Source: a virus
IMG/VR virus record: IMGVR_UViG_3300042691_026762
Coordinates: 1 to 49,344 of that record
Reading direction: 5' to 3' (one strand)
Length of the DNA stretch: 49,344 nucleotides
The translations under genes and the position numbers were made by a program. The number at the start of each line of letters is the position of its first letter. The stretch's first letter is position 1. A model generated the notes under the pieces. That model saw only the letters and a list, made by a program, of their open reading frames with translations. It did not search any database and was not told the origin of the DNA. Positions 30,992 to 38,050 of this stretch are shown one piece after another.

Positions 30992-31762
30992 ATGGAAAAT
31001 ACTGTTACAAAACCAAAATTCCCAACAGAGATAGTAGATTTACCTTCAAAAGGTTTACTTTATCCTAAAGAAAACCCACTATCAAGCGGTAAAATTGAAA
31101 TGAAATATATGAGCGCGCGCGAAGAAGATATTCTTACAAACGCAAACTATATTAAACAAGGTACTGTTATTGATAAACTATTGCAAGCTCTTATTGTATC
31201 TCCTATCAATTATGATGATTTATTGATTGGTGATAAAAATGCAATTTTAGTTGCCGCTCGTATATTAGGATATGGTAAAAATTACCAATTTACTTACGTT
31301 AATTCGCAAGGTCAAGAAGTAGACGCGGTAGTTGACCTAACTACTCTTAACGACAAGATAATCGAAGATTCTCTTTATACCCCCGGTTTAAATGAGTTCA
31401 ATTTTAAACTACCTCACTCAGATAATACTGTGACTTTTAAGTTATTAACACATGGTGATGAAAAGAAAATTGAAGCTGAAATAAAAGGTTTACAGAAAAT
31501 CAATCCAAGTGCTACTTATGACGTAACTACTCGTTTAAAATACATGATTACATCAGTAAACGGTAATCGTGAAGTAAAAGAGATACGTGAATTCGTAGAT
31601 AATTTCTTAATGGCTAGGGATGCCAGAGCATTACGTGAATATTATGTTAAAATACAACCTGATATTGAACTAAAATATATTCCTAATGACGAAAACTATG
31701 TTGGGGAGGGCATAGATATTCCTATTTCTCTTAACTTTTTTTGGCCTGACTCAGGAATATAG
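30992..31762 (+). CDS. 26: Baseplate hub assembly protein, T4 gp26-like (T4_baseplate family)
   Basis: Hub assembly or tail chaperone protein. IVDLPSKGLLYPKENPLSSG followed by GKIEMKYMSAREEDILTNAN is the hallmark opening of T4 gp26-type proteins. The middle holds YGKNYQFTYVNSQGQEVDAV and KLLTHGDEKKIEAEIKGLQ, the end FVDNFLMARDARALREYYVK. Near the stop, a T7 run at 31736-31742 allows a switch into the +1 frame (31743-32015), which encodes a gp51-like extension without its own start. So the gene likely makes both a short (256 aa) and a roughly 340-residue product. It directly precedes the tape measure gene, as tail chaperone pairs do. Confidence 0.86.
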   Translation: MENTVTKPKFPTEIVDLPSKGLLYPKENPLSSGKIEMKYMSAREEDILTNANYIKQGTVIDKLLQALIVSPINYDDLLIGDKNAILVAARILGYGKNYQFTYVNSQGQEVDAVVDLTTLNDKIIEDSLYTPGLNEFNFKLPHSDNTVTFKLLTHGDEKKIEAEIKGLQKINPSATYDVTTRLKYMITSVNGNREVKEIREFVDNFLMARDARALREYYVKIQPDIELKYIPNDENYVGEGIDIPISLNFFWPDSGI

Positions 31763-32015
31763 ATTAGTTTTATTTAGTCAAATACACGACATTTGTTTCT
31801 GGGGACAAGGTGGATATGATTGGAATACTGTTTATGATATGCCCGTTTGGTTACGTACGTTTACCTTTAATAAAATAAAGGAATACCATGATAAACAAAA
31901 CGAGGAGATTGAAAAGCAGCAAAATATGATGAATAATAACAGTAAAAAACAAGAATTAGCAAAACCAAATATAACCCCTAAACCAGATTACGTTACAAGA
32001 GCACCTAAAAAATAG
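31743..32015 (+). CDS. 51: gp51-like extension reached by +1/-2 frameshift from gp26
   Basis: An open frame (31716-32015) shifted by +1 relative to gp26 with no ATG, GTG or TTG ahead of its conserved part; the first ATG is at 31839, inside it. From 31743 it encodes 90 residues: GLTQEYRLVLFSQIHDICFW, then GQGGYDWNTVYDMPVWLRTF and a Lys/Gln/Asn-rich helical tail ending TRAPKK. The layout (conserved aromatic/Gly block, M-P, charged helix) is that of the second tail assembly chaperone made by frameshift in many phages. The shift site is a T7 run: AAC TTT TTT T; the zero frame meets TAG at 31760. The coordinates mark the frame after the shift, not an independent start. A -1 shift would hit TGA at once. 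Confidence 0.68.
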   Translation, partial: GLTQEYRLVLFSQIHDICFWGQGGYDWNTVYDMPVWLRTFTFNKIKEYHDKQNEEIEKQQNMMNNNSKKQELAKPNITPKPDYVTRAPKK

Positions 32016-32025
32016 GTGCTTTTTT
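32000..32025 (+). terminator. Rho-independent terminator overlapping the gp51-like stop
   Basis: Eight-base stem AGCACCTA / TAGGTGCT (32000-32007, 32013-32020), A5 loop, T run. The gp51-like TAG stop (32013-32015) is part of the stem, so ribosomes finishing the frameshift product would reach into the hairpin. Confidence 0.88.
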
Positions 32026-32028
32026 GTA

Positions 32029-32036
32029 TATTTATA
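32029..32036 (+). promoter_or_regulatory. Candidate promoter motif ATATTTAT, 4 bases from tape measure ATG
   Basis: TATTTATA preceded by A between the terminator and ATG 32041; only 4 bases separate motif and start codon. Confidence 0.52.
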
Positions 32037-32040
32037 ACAT

Positions 32041-34011
32041 ATGGCTGACGATAAAGATAAAATAATAAAAGATTTAAATCAAGCATTAGATAGCTTAGAC
32101 CAAAGAATTAACGGAGCGGTAAATACATTAAACACTCAGTTTATTACTGGTTTAACTAATTCTATAAATAAGGCTAGAGATTTAACTAAGGCTTTTGAAG
32201 ATGGTGAAAAAATTGAAAAAAAATTAACATCCGAACGAAGAAAAATTAATAATAGTATAGATTCTAGTCTTCGTTTAGAAGCTAAATTACAAGATAAAAT
32301 ATTAAAAGCTAACACAACAGGAAACTATACTAAAGCCGCATCTCTACAAATCCAATTAGACTCTCTAGTAGCTCAAAGAGAAATAAATGAGGAATTAGAT
32401 TATAATTTACTACAACTAGAGAAAGCAAATAGTTTAGAAAGGCAACTAACAGAAGAAAAGAAAAAACAAAATTCACTCAGCGGAGTAGCTAAAAAACTAT
32501 ATGACGATAACTTTAAAAAAATAGTAAACTCTTTTACTACCCTACAAGGTGTAATAGATTTACTGATTAAAGCTGCTTTTAATTTTAATAAAGTATCAGT
32601 CGATGTAGGTAAGAATTTTGGATATGGAGCAGATCAAGCAGATAGATTAACATCTAATTTAGCATCAGCTGCTAGAAATTCAAGTAATGTTAACTTTACA
32701 TTAAAGAATGCGGCCGAAGCAATGACCCAGTTGAATGAACAAACTGGATTTGTTGCAGAATACTCAGCACAAACACTTGAAACTCAAATAATGTTAACCA
32801 AACAGTTTGGTTTAACAGCAGAAGAGGCATCAGGAATATATAAGTTCTCAGTATTAACTGGTAAATCTACAGAACAAATAAACAAGTCGATGGTGGGAGC
32901 ATATGTTGCTGCTCGTAATCAACTTGGAGTAGGAATACCATTTAAAGCTACTATGGCTGAAGCCGCTAAGGTGTCAGGTCAATTAGCAGCTAACCTAAAA
33001 AATAATCCTGAGTTTATAGTTAAAGCAGTAGCTCAAGCAAAAGCATTAGGTACTACTTTAGAACAAACTAAAAAACAGGGTGAATCATTATTAGAATTTG
33101 AATCTTCAATTGAAGCTGAATTAAAAGCTGAATTATTGACAGGTCAAGCCCTTAATTTAGAAAGAGCTAGAGCAGCAGCATTAATGGGTGACCAAGTTAC
33201 AGTAATGAAGGAACTTAATAATCAAGGAATGACACTTGAGAAGTTCCAAGCAATGAATGTATTAGCCCAAAAATCATTTGCTTCTGCTATTGGTTTAAGT
33301 GCAGATGAATTAGCAAATCAACTTAGACAACAGAAATTAGCAGTTGAAAGTGGTAAGTCATTAGCTCAAATTACTGAGGAAGAAGCAATAGAAGCACAAA
33401 AACGCCAAAACATACAAGATAAATTTAATGCTGCTGTCGATAAATTAAAAGACTTAATAGGTAATTTAGTAGCAGGTCCTCTTGGTAAGTTTTTGGATAT
33501 GATAAGTAGTATATTATCTCATACAACTGCTTTAAAAATAGTTGTAGCAGGATTGGCAGGATATATGGTAGCCTCTCTTATCCCCTCATTTAGTAGATTA
33601 GCAGTAATAATGAGATATATAAGAATGCAAGGAATAGGAACTGCTATAGCTACTGCTATTTCAAATCCATTTGCCGCTATAGCTGGTTTGGCTACGGCCG
33701 GTATAGTAGGAGCATATTTAAATTCCAAAACGGCAGATGACATGGTATCTGAAGGAGGTTATGGGAAACGCACATTATTAGCTCCAGAAGGTGCTATTAA
33801 GTTAAATGATAAAGATACAATAATAGCGGGAACTAATTTAGGTAGATCTAACCCACAACCTCAACAAATAGACAACACAGCTTTAATAGCAGCTATCAAT
33901 AGACAAACCGATGTAATAGCTAGTAAAAATTATACACCAACATTACAAGCAATAGTAGAGGGCTCAGTATTAGCAACGGGAACTGTTCAAAATTCTTATA
34001 ACTTAGCTTAA
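32041..34011 (+). CDS. 29: Tape measure protein, T4 gp29-like in role
   Basis: Sets tail length and sits in the tube; may be ejected ahead of DNA. The first 165 residues are coiled coil, rich in Lys, Leu, Asn and Gln. Residues about 175-440 form a helical domain seen in tape measures (AAEAMTQLNEQTGFVAEYSA, then TKQFGLTAEEASGIYKFSVL). About 500-570 is hydrophobic (ALKIVVAGLAGYMVASLIPS, then NPFAAIAGLATAGIVGAYL). The C-terminal DDMVSEGGYGKRTLLAPEGA with IKLNDKDTIIAG is typical of tape measures. It ends SYNLA, a tail duplicated downstream at 35135. Position directly after the chaperone pair strongly supports the call; at 656 residues it is near T4 gp29 (590). Confidence 0.88.
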   Translation: MADDKDKIIKDLNQALDSLDQRINGAVNTLNTQFITGLTNSINKARDLTKAFEDGEKIEKKLTSERRKINNSIDSSLRLEAKLQDKILKANTTGNYTKAASLQIQLDSLVAQREINEELDYNLLQLEKANSLERQLTEEKKKQNSLSGVAKKLYDDNFKKIVNSFTTLQGVIDLLIKAAFNFNKVSVDVGKNFGYGADQADRLTSNLASAARNSSNVNFTLKNAAEAMTQLNEQTGFVAEYSAQTLETQIMLTKQFGLTAEEASGIYKFSVLTGKSTEQINKSMVGAYVAARNQLGVGIPFKATMAEAAKVSGQLAANLKNNPEFIVKAVAQAKALGTTLEQTKKQGESLLEFESSIEAELKAELLTGQALNLERARAAALMGDQVTVMKELNNQGMTLEKFQAMNVLAQKSFASAIGLSADELANQLRQQKLAVESGKSLAQITEEEAIEAQKRQNIQDKFNAAVDKLKDLIGNLVAGPLGKFLDMISSILSHTTALKIVVAGLAGYMVASLIPSFSRLAVIMRYIRMQGIGTAIATAISNPFAAIAGLATAGIVGAYLNSKTADDMVSEGGYGKRTLLAPEGAIKLNDKDTIIAGTNLGRSNPQPQQIDNTALIAAINRQTDVIASKNYTPTLQAIVEGSVLATGTVQNSYNLA

Positions 34012-34035
34012 AATATTAATAATAAATTAAAAATT

Positions 34036-34659
34036 ATGATAAGATTAATAGGTTTATTAAAAGAAAATATAAATTATTTAAAACCTCAAAATAGTGAAGA
34101 AAAATTATTACCTCTTCCTAAAAAAGCAAAAGATAATGAAGGAAATACTGTAACACTAATAGGTCAAGAATCTAAATTTATATATTGGGATGATAATGGA
34201 AATAGATGGACTTCAGATGGTGAGAATCTATATAGTAAATATAAGATGAATAGATATGATGCAATAGAATTTAAGAAAAAACCTAAACTAGAACCGGAAG
34301 CTGTAGACAAAGCTTGGGAAAAAGCATATGATGAACATACAGACTCATTAAAAATATTTGTTAACGATATATTAGAAGTTCCATATGATGTTAATTTAGG
34401 ATGGAGAGATGGCGTCGATGAAGATATTATTTTTATCACATCTAAAATATATGGTACTAATCCAACTACTTTTACTACTTACCATAAAGAAGTAGATGGA
34501 GATCAGATAGATTATAAATATGAATCATATAAACCAATAAATGCCACCGCAGATGAAATTGAAGATGCTTTAACTAAAAGAAAATTAAAAAAATTAGGTT
34601 TGGAAGGAACGATTAAATTGGTTGATCTATTAAAAGAATACACTAAATTAGTTTCCTAG
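34036..34659 (+). CDS. Leader-bearing protein (207 aa) inserted after the tape measure
   Basis: Unknown function. Leader MIRLIGLLKENINYLKP with LKE/N. The middle has LIGQESKFIYWDDNGNRWTS, an RDAIEF-type stretch and FVNDILEVPYDVNLGWRDGV, an alpha/beta globular impression. Its end, IKLVDLLKEYTKLVS, repeats the leader pattern, as if a second leader or its copy sits at the C-terminus. The DNA around its start (AATTAAAAATTATGATAA) is almost identical to that of the next gene at 34699. Both lie between direct repeats derived from the tape measure end, suggesting insertion as a cassette. Confidence 0.8.
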   Translation: MIRLIGLLKENINYLKPQNSEEKLLPLPKKAKDNEGNTVTLIGQESKFIYWDDNGNRWTSDGENLYSKYKMNRYDAIEFKKKPKLEPEAVDKAWEKAYDEHTDSLKIFVNDILEVPYDVNLGWRDGVDEDIIFITSKIYGTNPTTFTTYHKEVDGDQIDYKYESYKPINATADEIEDALTKRKLKKLGLEGTIKLVDLLKEYTKLVS

Positions 34660-34676
34660 ATTTTTTAATTCTGTAA

Positions 34677-34684
34677 TATTTATA
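34677..34684 (+). promoter_or_regulatory. Candidate promoter motif ATATTTAT of the 34699 cassette
   Basis: TATTTATA preceded by A, 14 bases before ATG 34699; gives the cassette its own potential promoter. Confidence 0.55.
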
Positions 34685-34698
34685 ATAAGTTAAAAATT

Positions 34699-35109
34699 AT
34701 GATAAAATTAATAGATTTATTAAATGAATCTCAATATTCTCAATTAGAATTAACACCAATGGGGGAATTACTTCTTAATTACCTCAACTCAGATGTTGAA
34801 TCTGATAAACCTGAAAATTATCATCTATCTTCAAGAGATGAACAAATATTAATGGATATGGGAATGTATGTTACTGATGGCTTATATACTGATAATAAAT
34901 TTACTAATTTAGATATATTTGCATTAGATATAGCATCTGGAGAATATCAAGATCCACAATTAGGTAGACAAAAAGTTTTAAATAAAATAAATACTGCTAT
35001 CAAAAAAGGATGGGTTAAAATAGTTCCTTATAAAGGTAATCCTTTTAAAGATAAAAATAACGATGATGATAATTCAATAGGTAGAGGTAGAGATTTTATA
35101 GGAGTATAA
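34699..35109 (+). CDS. Leader-bearing protein (136 aa)
   Basis: Unknown function. Leader MIKLIDLLNESQYSQLEL with LNE/S, nearly the same as the 11818 gene. The following part LTPMGELLLNYLNSDVES, SRDEQILMDMGMYVTDGLY and IASGEYQDPQLGRQKVLNKI is helical and acidic; the C-terminus (KGNPFKDKNNDDDNSIGRGR) is polar and probably flexible. It belongs to the inserted pair bounded by the duplicated tape measure end. After cleavage the mature part would be about 125 residues. Confidence 0.82.
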   Translation: MIKLIDLLNESQYSQLELTPMGELLLNYLNSDVESDKPENYHLSSRDEQILMDMGMYVTDGLYTDNKFTNLDIFALDIASGEYQDPQLGRQKVLNKINTAIKKGWVKIVPYKGNPFKDKNNDDDNSIGRGRDFIGV

Positions 35110-35162
35110 ATTAAAACAAATAACATTATGGAATATTCTTATAATCTAGCTTAAAATATTAA

Positions 35163-35170
35163 TATTTATT
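35163..35170 (+). promoter_or_regulatory. Candidate promoter motif ATATTTAT before the baseplate genes
   Basis: TATTTATT preceded by A within a near-palindrome (TATTTATTATAAATA), 17 bases before ATG 35188; much like the copy at 9739. Confidence 0.52.
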
Positions 35171-35187
35171 ATAAATAAATTACAACT

Positions 35188-35604
35188 ATGGCAGTAGTAG
35201 ATCAATACAAAACAAGTACGCTTGGGTTATTAGTTAGACATAATGTTGAACCTCAAAGAGATTTAACAGCTAAAAATTCTTACTGGGGATATAGAGACCC
35301 ATCAGCTAATGTAGACCCAGCATTAAGTCAATTACATGGAGAAGGATTTTTTGACCCTTATACATTAGGTTACTCAGTAGATGGTACTCCTAATGTTAGA
35401 GTATCATCATTCGGTGATATATCAGCGGGTAGTACAATATCTGTTAAACAACCTTCACTTATAGATGAATTAGACCCGAACGCCCCTAATAACACCCAAA
35501 TAGGAAAACCAGTACCTAATGGAGGCCCAGTAGTTTCTCAAATTTACAAATCTCCTACAGGACAAAGATACAGAGACTTAGGACCTACAGAAGGACGTTA
35601 TTAA
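35188..35604 (+). CDS. Unknown baseplate-region protein (138 aa)
   Basis: No family recognised. Rich in Pro, Gly, Asp and Ser, with LGLLVRHNVEPQRDLTAKNS, YWGYRDPSANVDPALSQLHG and PNGGPVVSQIYKSPTGQRYR. It has the look of a small structural protein with extended loops and no helices. It precedes the large baseplate gene by 10 bases and ends DLGPTEGRY. Likely part of the tail tip; function not known. Confidence 0.72.
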   Translation: MAVVDQYKTSTLGLLVRHNVEPQRDLTAKNSYWGYRDPSANVDPALSQLHGEGFFDPYTLGYSVDGTPNVRVSSFGDISAGSTISVKQPSLIDELDPNAPNNTQIGKPVPNGGPVVSQIYKSPTGQRYRDLGPTEGRY

Positions 35605-35614
35605 TAAAACATAG

Positions 35615-37735
35615 ATGGCTTTAAGAGATCTAGTTAATGACACAACCTTAAAATCTTTAAGGTACGGTAATGATCAACTAAATGAAGGATCTAGTGGCCA
35701 ACCTTATATAACTACAGACGTAAATGATCCCAATTTAACTAATCTAACACTAGCTAGAGGAGAATTAGGAAGACTATTACAAAGAGCAGGTATAACACCT
35801 GGAATTACTCTTGATAATAAAATAGGTAAAGATGCTGGTTTTATTAGAGGAGGATTTTTAGGAGCAGCCAATGCAAGTATAGTAGATACTGTTCGTGTAG
35901 GAAGTTGGATAGTAAATAATCCACTATGGATTGCTAAACAAGTAGGTCTACAATTATCTAATCCTAGATTAGAAACTCCAAAAAATGTATCATTATTAAC
36001 TAATCCTGGTAATTTATTATCATTAGGAACTAGTGGTATTATCCAACCTACTAGAATATATAATTTAGGTATTAATACTTTATTACAAGTACCTACTAAT
36101 GCTTTTGGAGTTCACTTCTATAGACATGGTTTAGGTCCTACAATGGATGATAACCAAAAATATGAAGCTATAGCTCGTGCTAATAACGATATATTCGGAT
36201 CTTCTGATAGTAACAGATTAATTAGTTTAAAAAATACTCTTAAAATTAGCTCCCCTGTAATAGGTTCATCTTTCCCTTCTGTTTTAACAGGAATAGGTAA
36301 TATATTACGTAGAGTCCTCCCTGACTCAGCTGGTTCTATATTAAATAGTTTATTTGGAGATAATACTCCTATAGATGATTATTTAACAGGACCGGGATCA
36401 GTATATGGTATTGGTTCAACTACAATTAGAAGATACCAAAATACTTCCATAGGTGCTAAAGGAGGTGAATTAAATAAGATTTTTTTAGAAAAAGGAAGAA
36501 GTATTTGGGATAATAATACTGCAGCCACAGATATTAATTATGGTTTTGGTAAAAATATTCCTTTAGTTTCTAATTTTTTTGGATTATCAAGAGATATAAA
36601 TAATTCTAATAATCAAACAGGAATAGATTCGAATGGTAATGTAGTTGTACCTGTCCCTGAATTACCTAATTATGAAGGAAAAACATTAGTAAATAACGAA
36701 AATACAGCTGTAAATTACAATAGTGCTTCTCCTTCTTTAAGAAAATATGGAGATTTATTTGCGGCTATAAAAACAAATATAACACAAAGCATTTCTTTCT
36801 CAGATTCTGAGAAATATAATCCTACACCCGCTGTAAATTCTCCGTTTGCTGCGGATAGACGATATTTTACTACTCAAGATTTAGAAGCTAAAGCTGGGTT
36901 AAGAAGAGATGATCCTGATTTTAGATATTATGGTAAAAGAACTACAGTAAGCGGAAGTGAAGGAAGTATAGCTAAATATGGGGATGGAATTAAAGTATTT
37001 GAACGATATGATTCAGATATATTAACAGTAATGTTTAGAGGAGTAGATCCATTCACTTTAAATGAAGAAAGATGGGCATTCTCAGCATATTTAAGTGGAT
37101 TCAAAGATAGCTTTGATGGAACTTGGAATGATGTAAATTATATTGGGAGATCAGAAACTTTTTACATATATTCAAAATTCAGAAGATCAGTATCATTTAG
37201 TTTAAAAATACCTTGCTTTAATAGAGCACAATTGTTTGAAAAACATAGAGCATTAGGTCAATTAGCATCAACTACTGCTGGTAGATATAATACTAATAGT
37301 ACTCGTGCTTTAGGTGGAATGTTATTAAGATTAAATGTGGGTAATTATTTAGTAGGTGAATATGCAACTATGAATAACTTAACCTATACTGTTCCTGATG
37401 ATGCTAGTTGGGATATAACTCCAGAAGCTAGATTAGCGATGTATATTGAGGCTAACTTCAGTTTTAATATTGTACATCAACAATTACCTCAATATTTACC
37501 TAGTAGAGAGGTAGGTGGTGATAATGATGATGTTGGATTCTTTGGTTATTTAAATAACAGCATTAGAGGAGATGCCGAATTCTTAAAAATAGCCGGAAGA
37601 ACAAATGATGAACAAAAATTAATAACATCCGGTTTTGCTTTAAATTTAAATGAAACTTCATCTAAAGGAACAATATTAGCCAAAGAAAACCCTAAACCGG
37701 TAGTTGGAAGTACATCACGATATATTAGACCATAA
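35615..37735 (+). CDS. Large baseplate / tube-cap candidate protein (706 aa)
   Basis: Probable baseplate protein. The N-terminal half (about 1-340) is Leu/Asn/Gly-rich with ARGELGRLLQRAGITPGI, and YRHGLGPTMDDNQKY; the C-terminal half carries a conserved-looking domain: FRGVDPFTLNEERWAFSAYL, SGFKDSFDGTWNDVNYIGRS, FYIYSKFRRSVSFSLKIP, and FEKHRALGQLASTTAGRYN (about 470-570). By position (after the tape measure, before the LysM protein and hub) it may fill the role of T4 gp48/gp54, the tube-initiating cap; I cannot show homology. The stop is 2 bases before the next start. Confidence 0.72.
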   Translation: MALRDLVNDTTLKSLRYGNDQLNEGSSGQPYITTDVNDPNLTNLTLARGELGRLLQRAGITPGITLDNKIGKDAGFIRGGFLGAANASIVDTVRVGSWIVNNPLWIAKQVGLQLSNPRLETPKNVSLLTNPGNLLSLGTSGIIQPTRIYNLGINTLLQVPTNAFGVHFYRHGLGPTMDDNQKYEAIARANNDIFGSSDSNRLISLKNTLKISSPVIGSSFPSVLTGIGNILRRVLPDSAGSILNSLFGDNTPIDDYLTGPGSVYGIGSTTIRRYQNTSIGAKGGELNKIFLEKGRSIWDNNTAATDINYGFGKNIPLVSNFFGLSRDINNSNNQTGIDSNGNVVVPVPELPNYEGKTLVNNENTAVNYNSASPSLRKYGDLFAAIKTNITQSISFSDSEKYNPTPAVNSPFAADRRYFTTQDLEAKAGLRRDDPDFRYYGKRTTVSGSEGSIAKYGDGIKVFERYDSDILTVMFRGVDPFTLNEERWAFSAYLSGFKDSFDGTWNDVNYIGRSETFYIYSKFRRSVSFSLKIPCFNRAQLFEKHRALGQLASTTAGRYNTNSTRALGGMLLRLNVGNYLVGEYATMNNLTYTVPDDASWDITPEARLAMYIEANFSFNIVHQQLPQYLPSREVGGDNDDVGFFGYLNNSIRGDAEFLKIAGRTNDEQKLITSGFALNLNETSSKGTILAKENPKPVVGSTSRYIRP

Positions 37736-37737
37736 AA

Positions 37738-38043
37738 ATGAATAGATACGAAAACGGAACTATACTAAAAACAGAAACAGGACAACCATATTATAAGGGT
37801 AAATTCTATCCTAATATTCCTGTATCTGAAAATGATTTTTATGTAATAACTTCTGAAGGAGATAGACTTGATCTTTTAGCTCAAGCTTATTATCGTGATT
37901 CTACTTTATGGTGGATAATAGCGGTAGCAAATAATAATATAAATAAAGGCCTACTATCCCCAGTACCTGGTACGCAACTAAGAATACCTGTTAATATAGG
38001 CGAGATAATCGCGCAATATAACAATTTTAATAACGCTAGATAA
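37738..38043 (+). CDS. 53: LysM-type baseplate protein, T4 gp53-like
   Basis: Small baseplate protein with a LysM-like domain, as T4 gp53 and P2 gpX types. After a short extended N-terminus (TETGQPYYKGKFYPNIP), the domain DFYVITSEGDRLDLLAQAYY, DSTLWWIIAVANNN, LLSPVPGTQLRIPVN covers about residues 35-85. In baseplates such domains clamp wedge or hub parts rather than binding peptidoglycan. At 101 residues it is shorter than T4 gp53 (196). It precedes the hub/lysin gene by 7 bases. Confidence 0.82.
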   Translation: MNRYENGTILKTETGQPYYKGKFYPNIPVSENDFYVITSEGDRLDLLAQAYYRDSTLWWIIAVANNNINKGLLSPVPGTQLRIPVNIGEIIAQYNNFNNAR

Positions 38044-38050
38044 TTAAGTT

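Larger units (their letters stand above)
33992..35164 (+). repeat. 30-bp direct repeat flanking two leader-bearing genes
   Basis: Bases 33992-34021 and 35135-35164 agree at 28 of 30 positions (both start ATTCTTATAA and continue TAGCTTAAAATATTAATA). The first copy is the tape measure gene's end (codons for SYNLA and stop); the second is an orphan: ATG 35128 opens MEYSYNLA and stops. Everything between, the genes at 34036 and 34699, therefore looks like an insertion. Confidence 0.82.

Noticed and set aside
31743-32015. gp51-like frame as an independent gene starting at ATG 31839
   Set aside because: That start would remove the conserved first block (GLTQEYRLVLFSQIHD, GQGGYDW), and there is no ribosome site; frameshift from gp26 explains the arrangement better.
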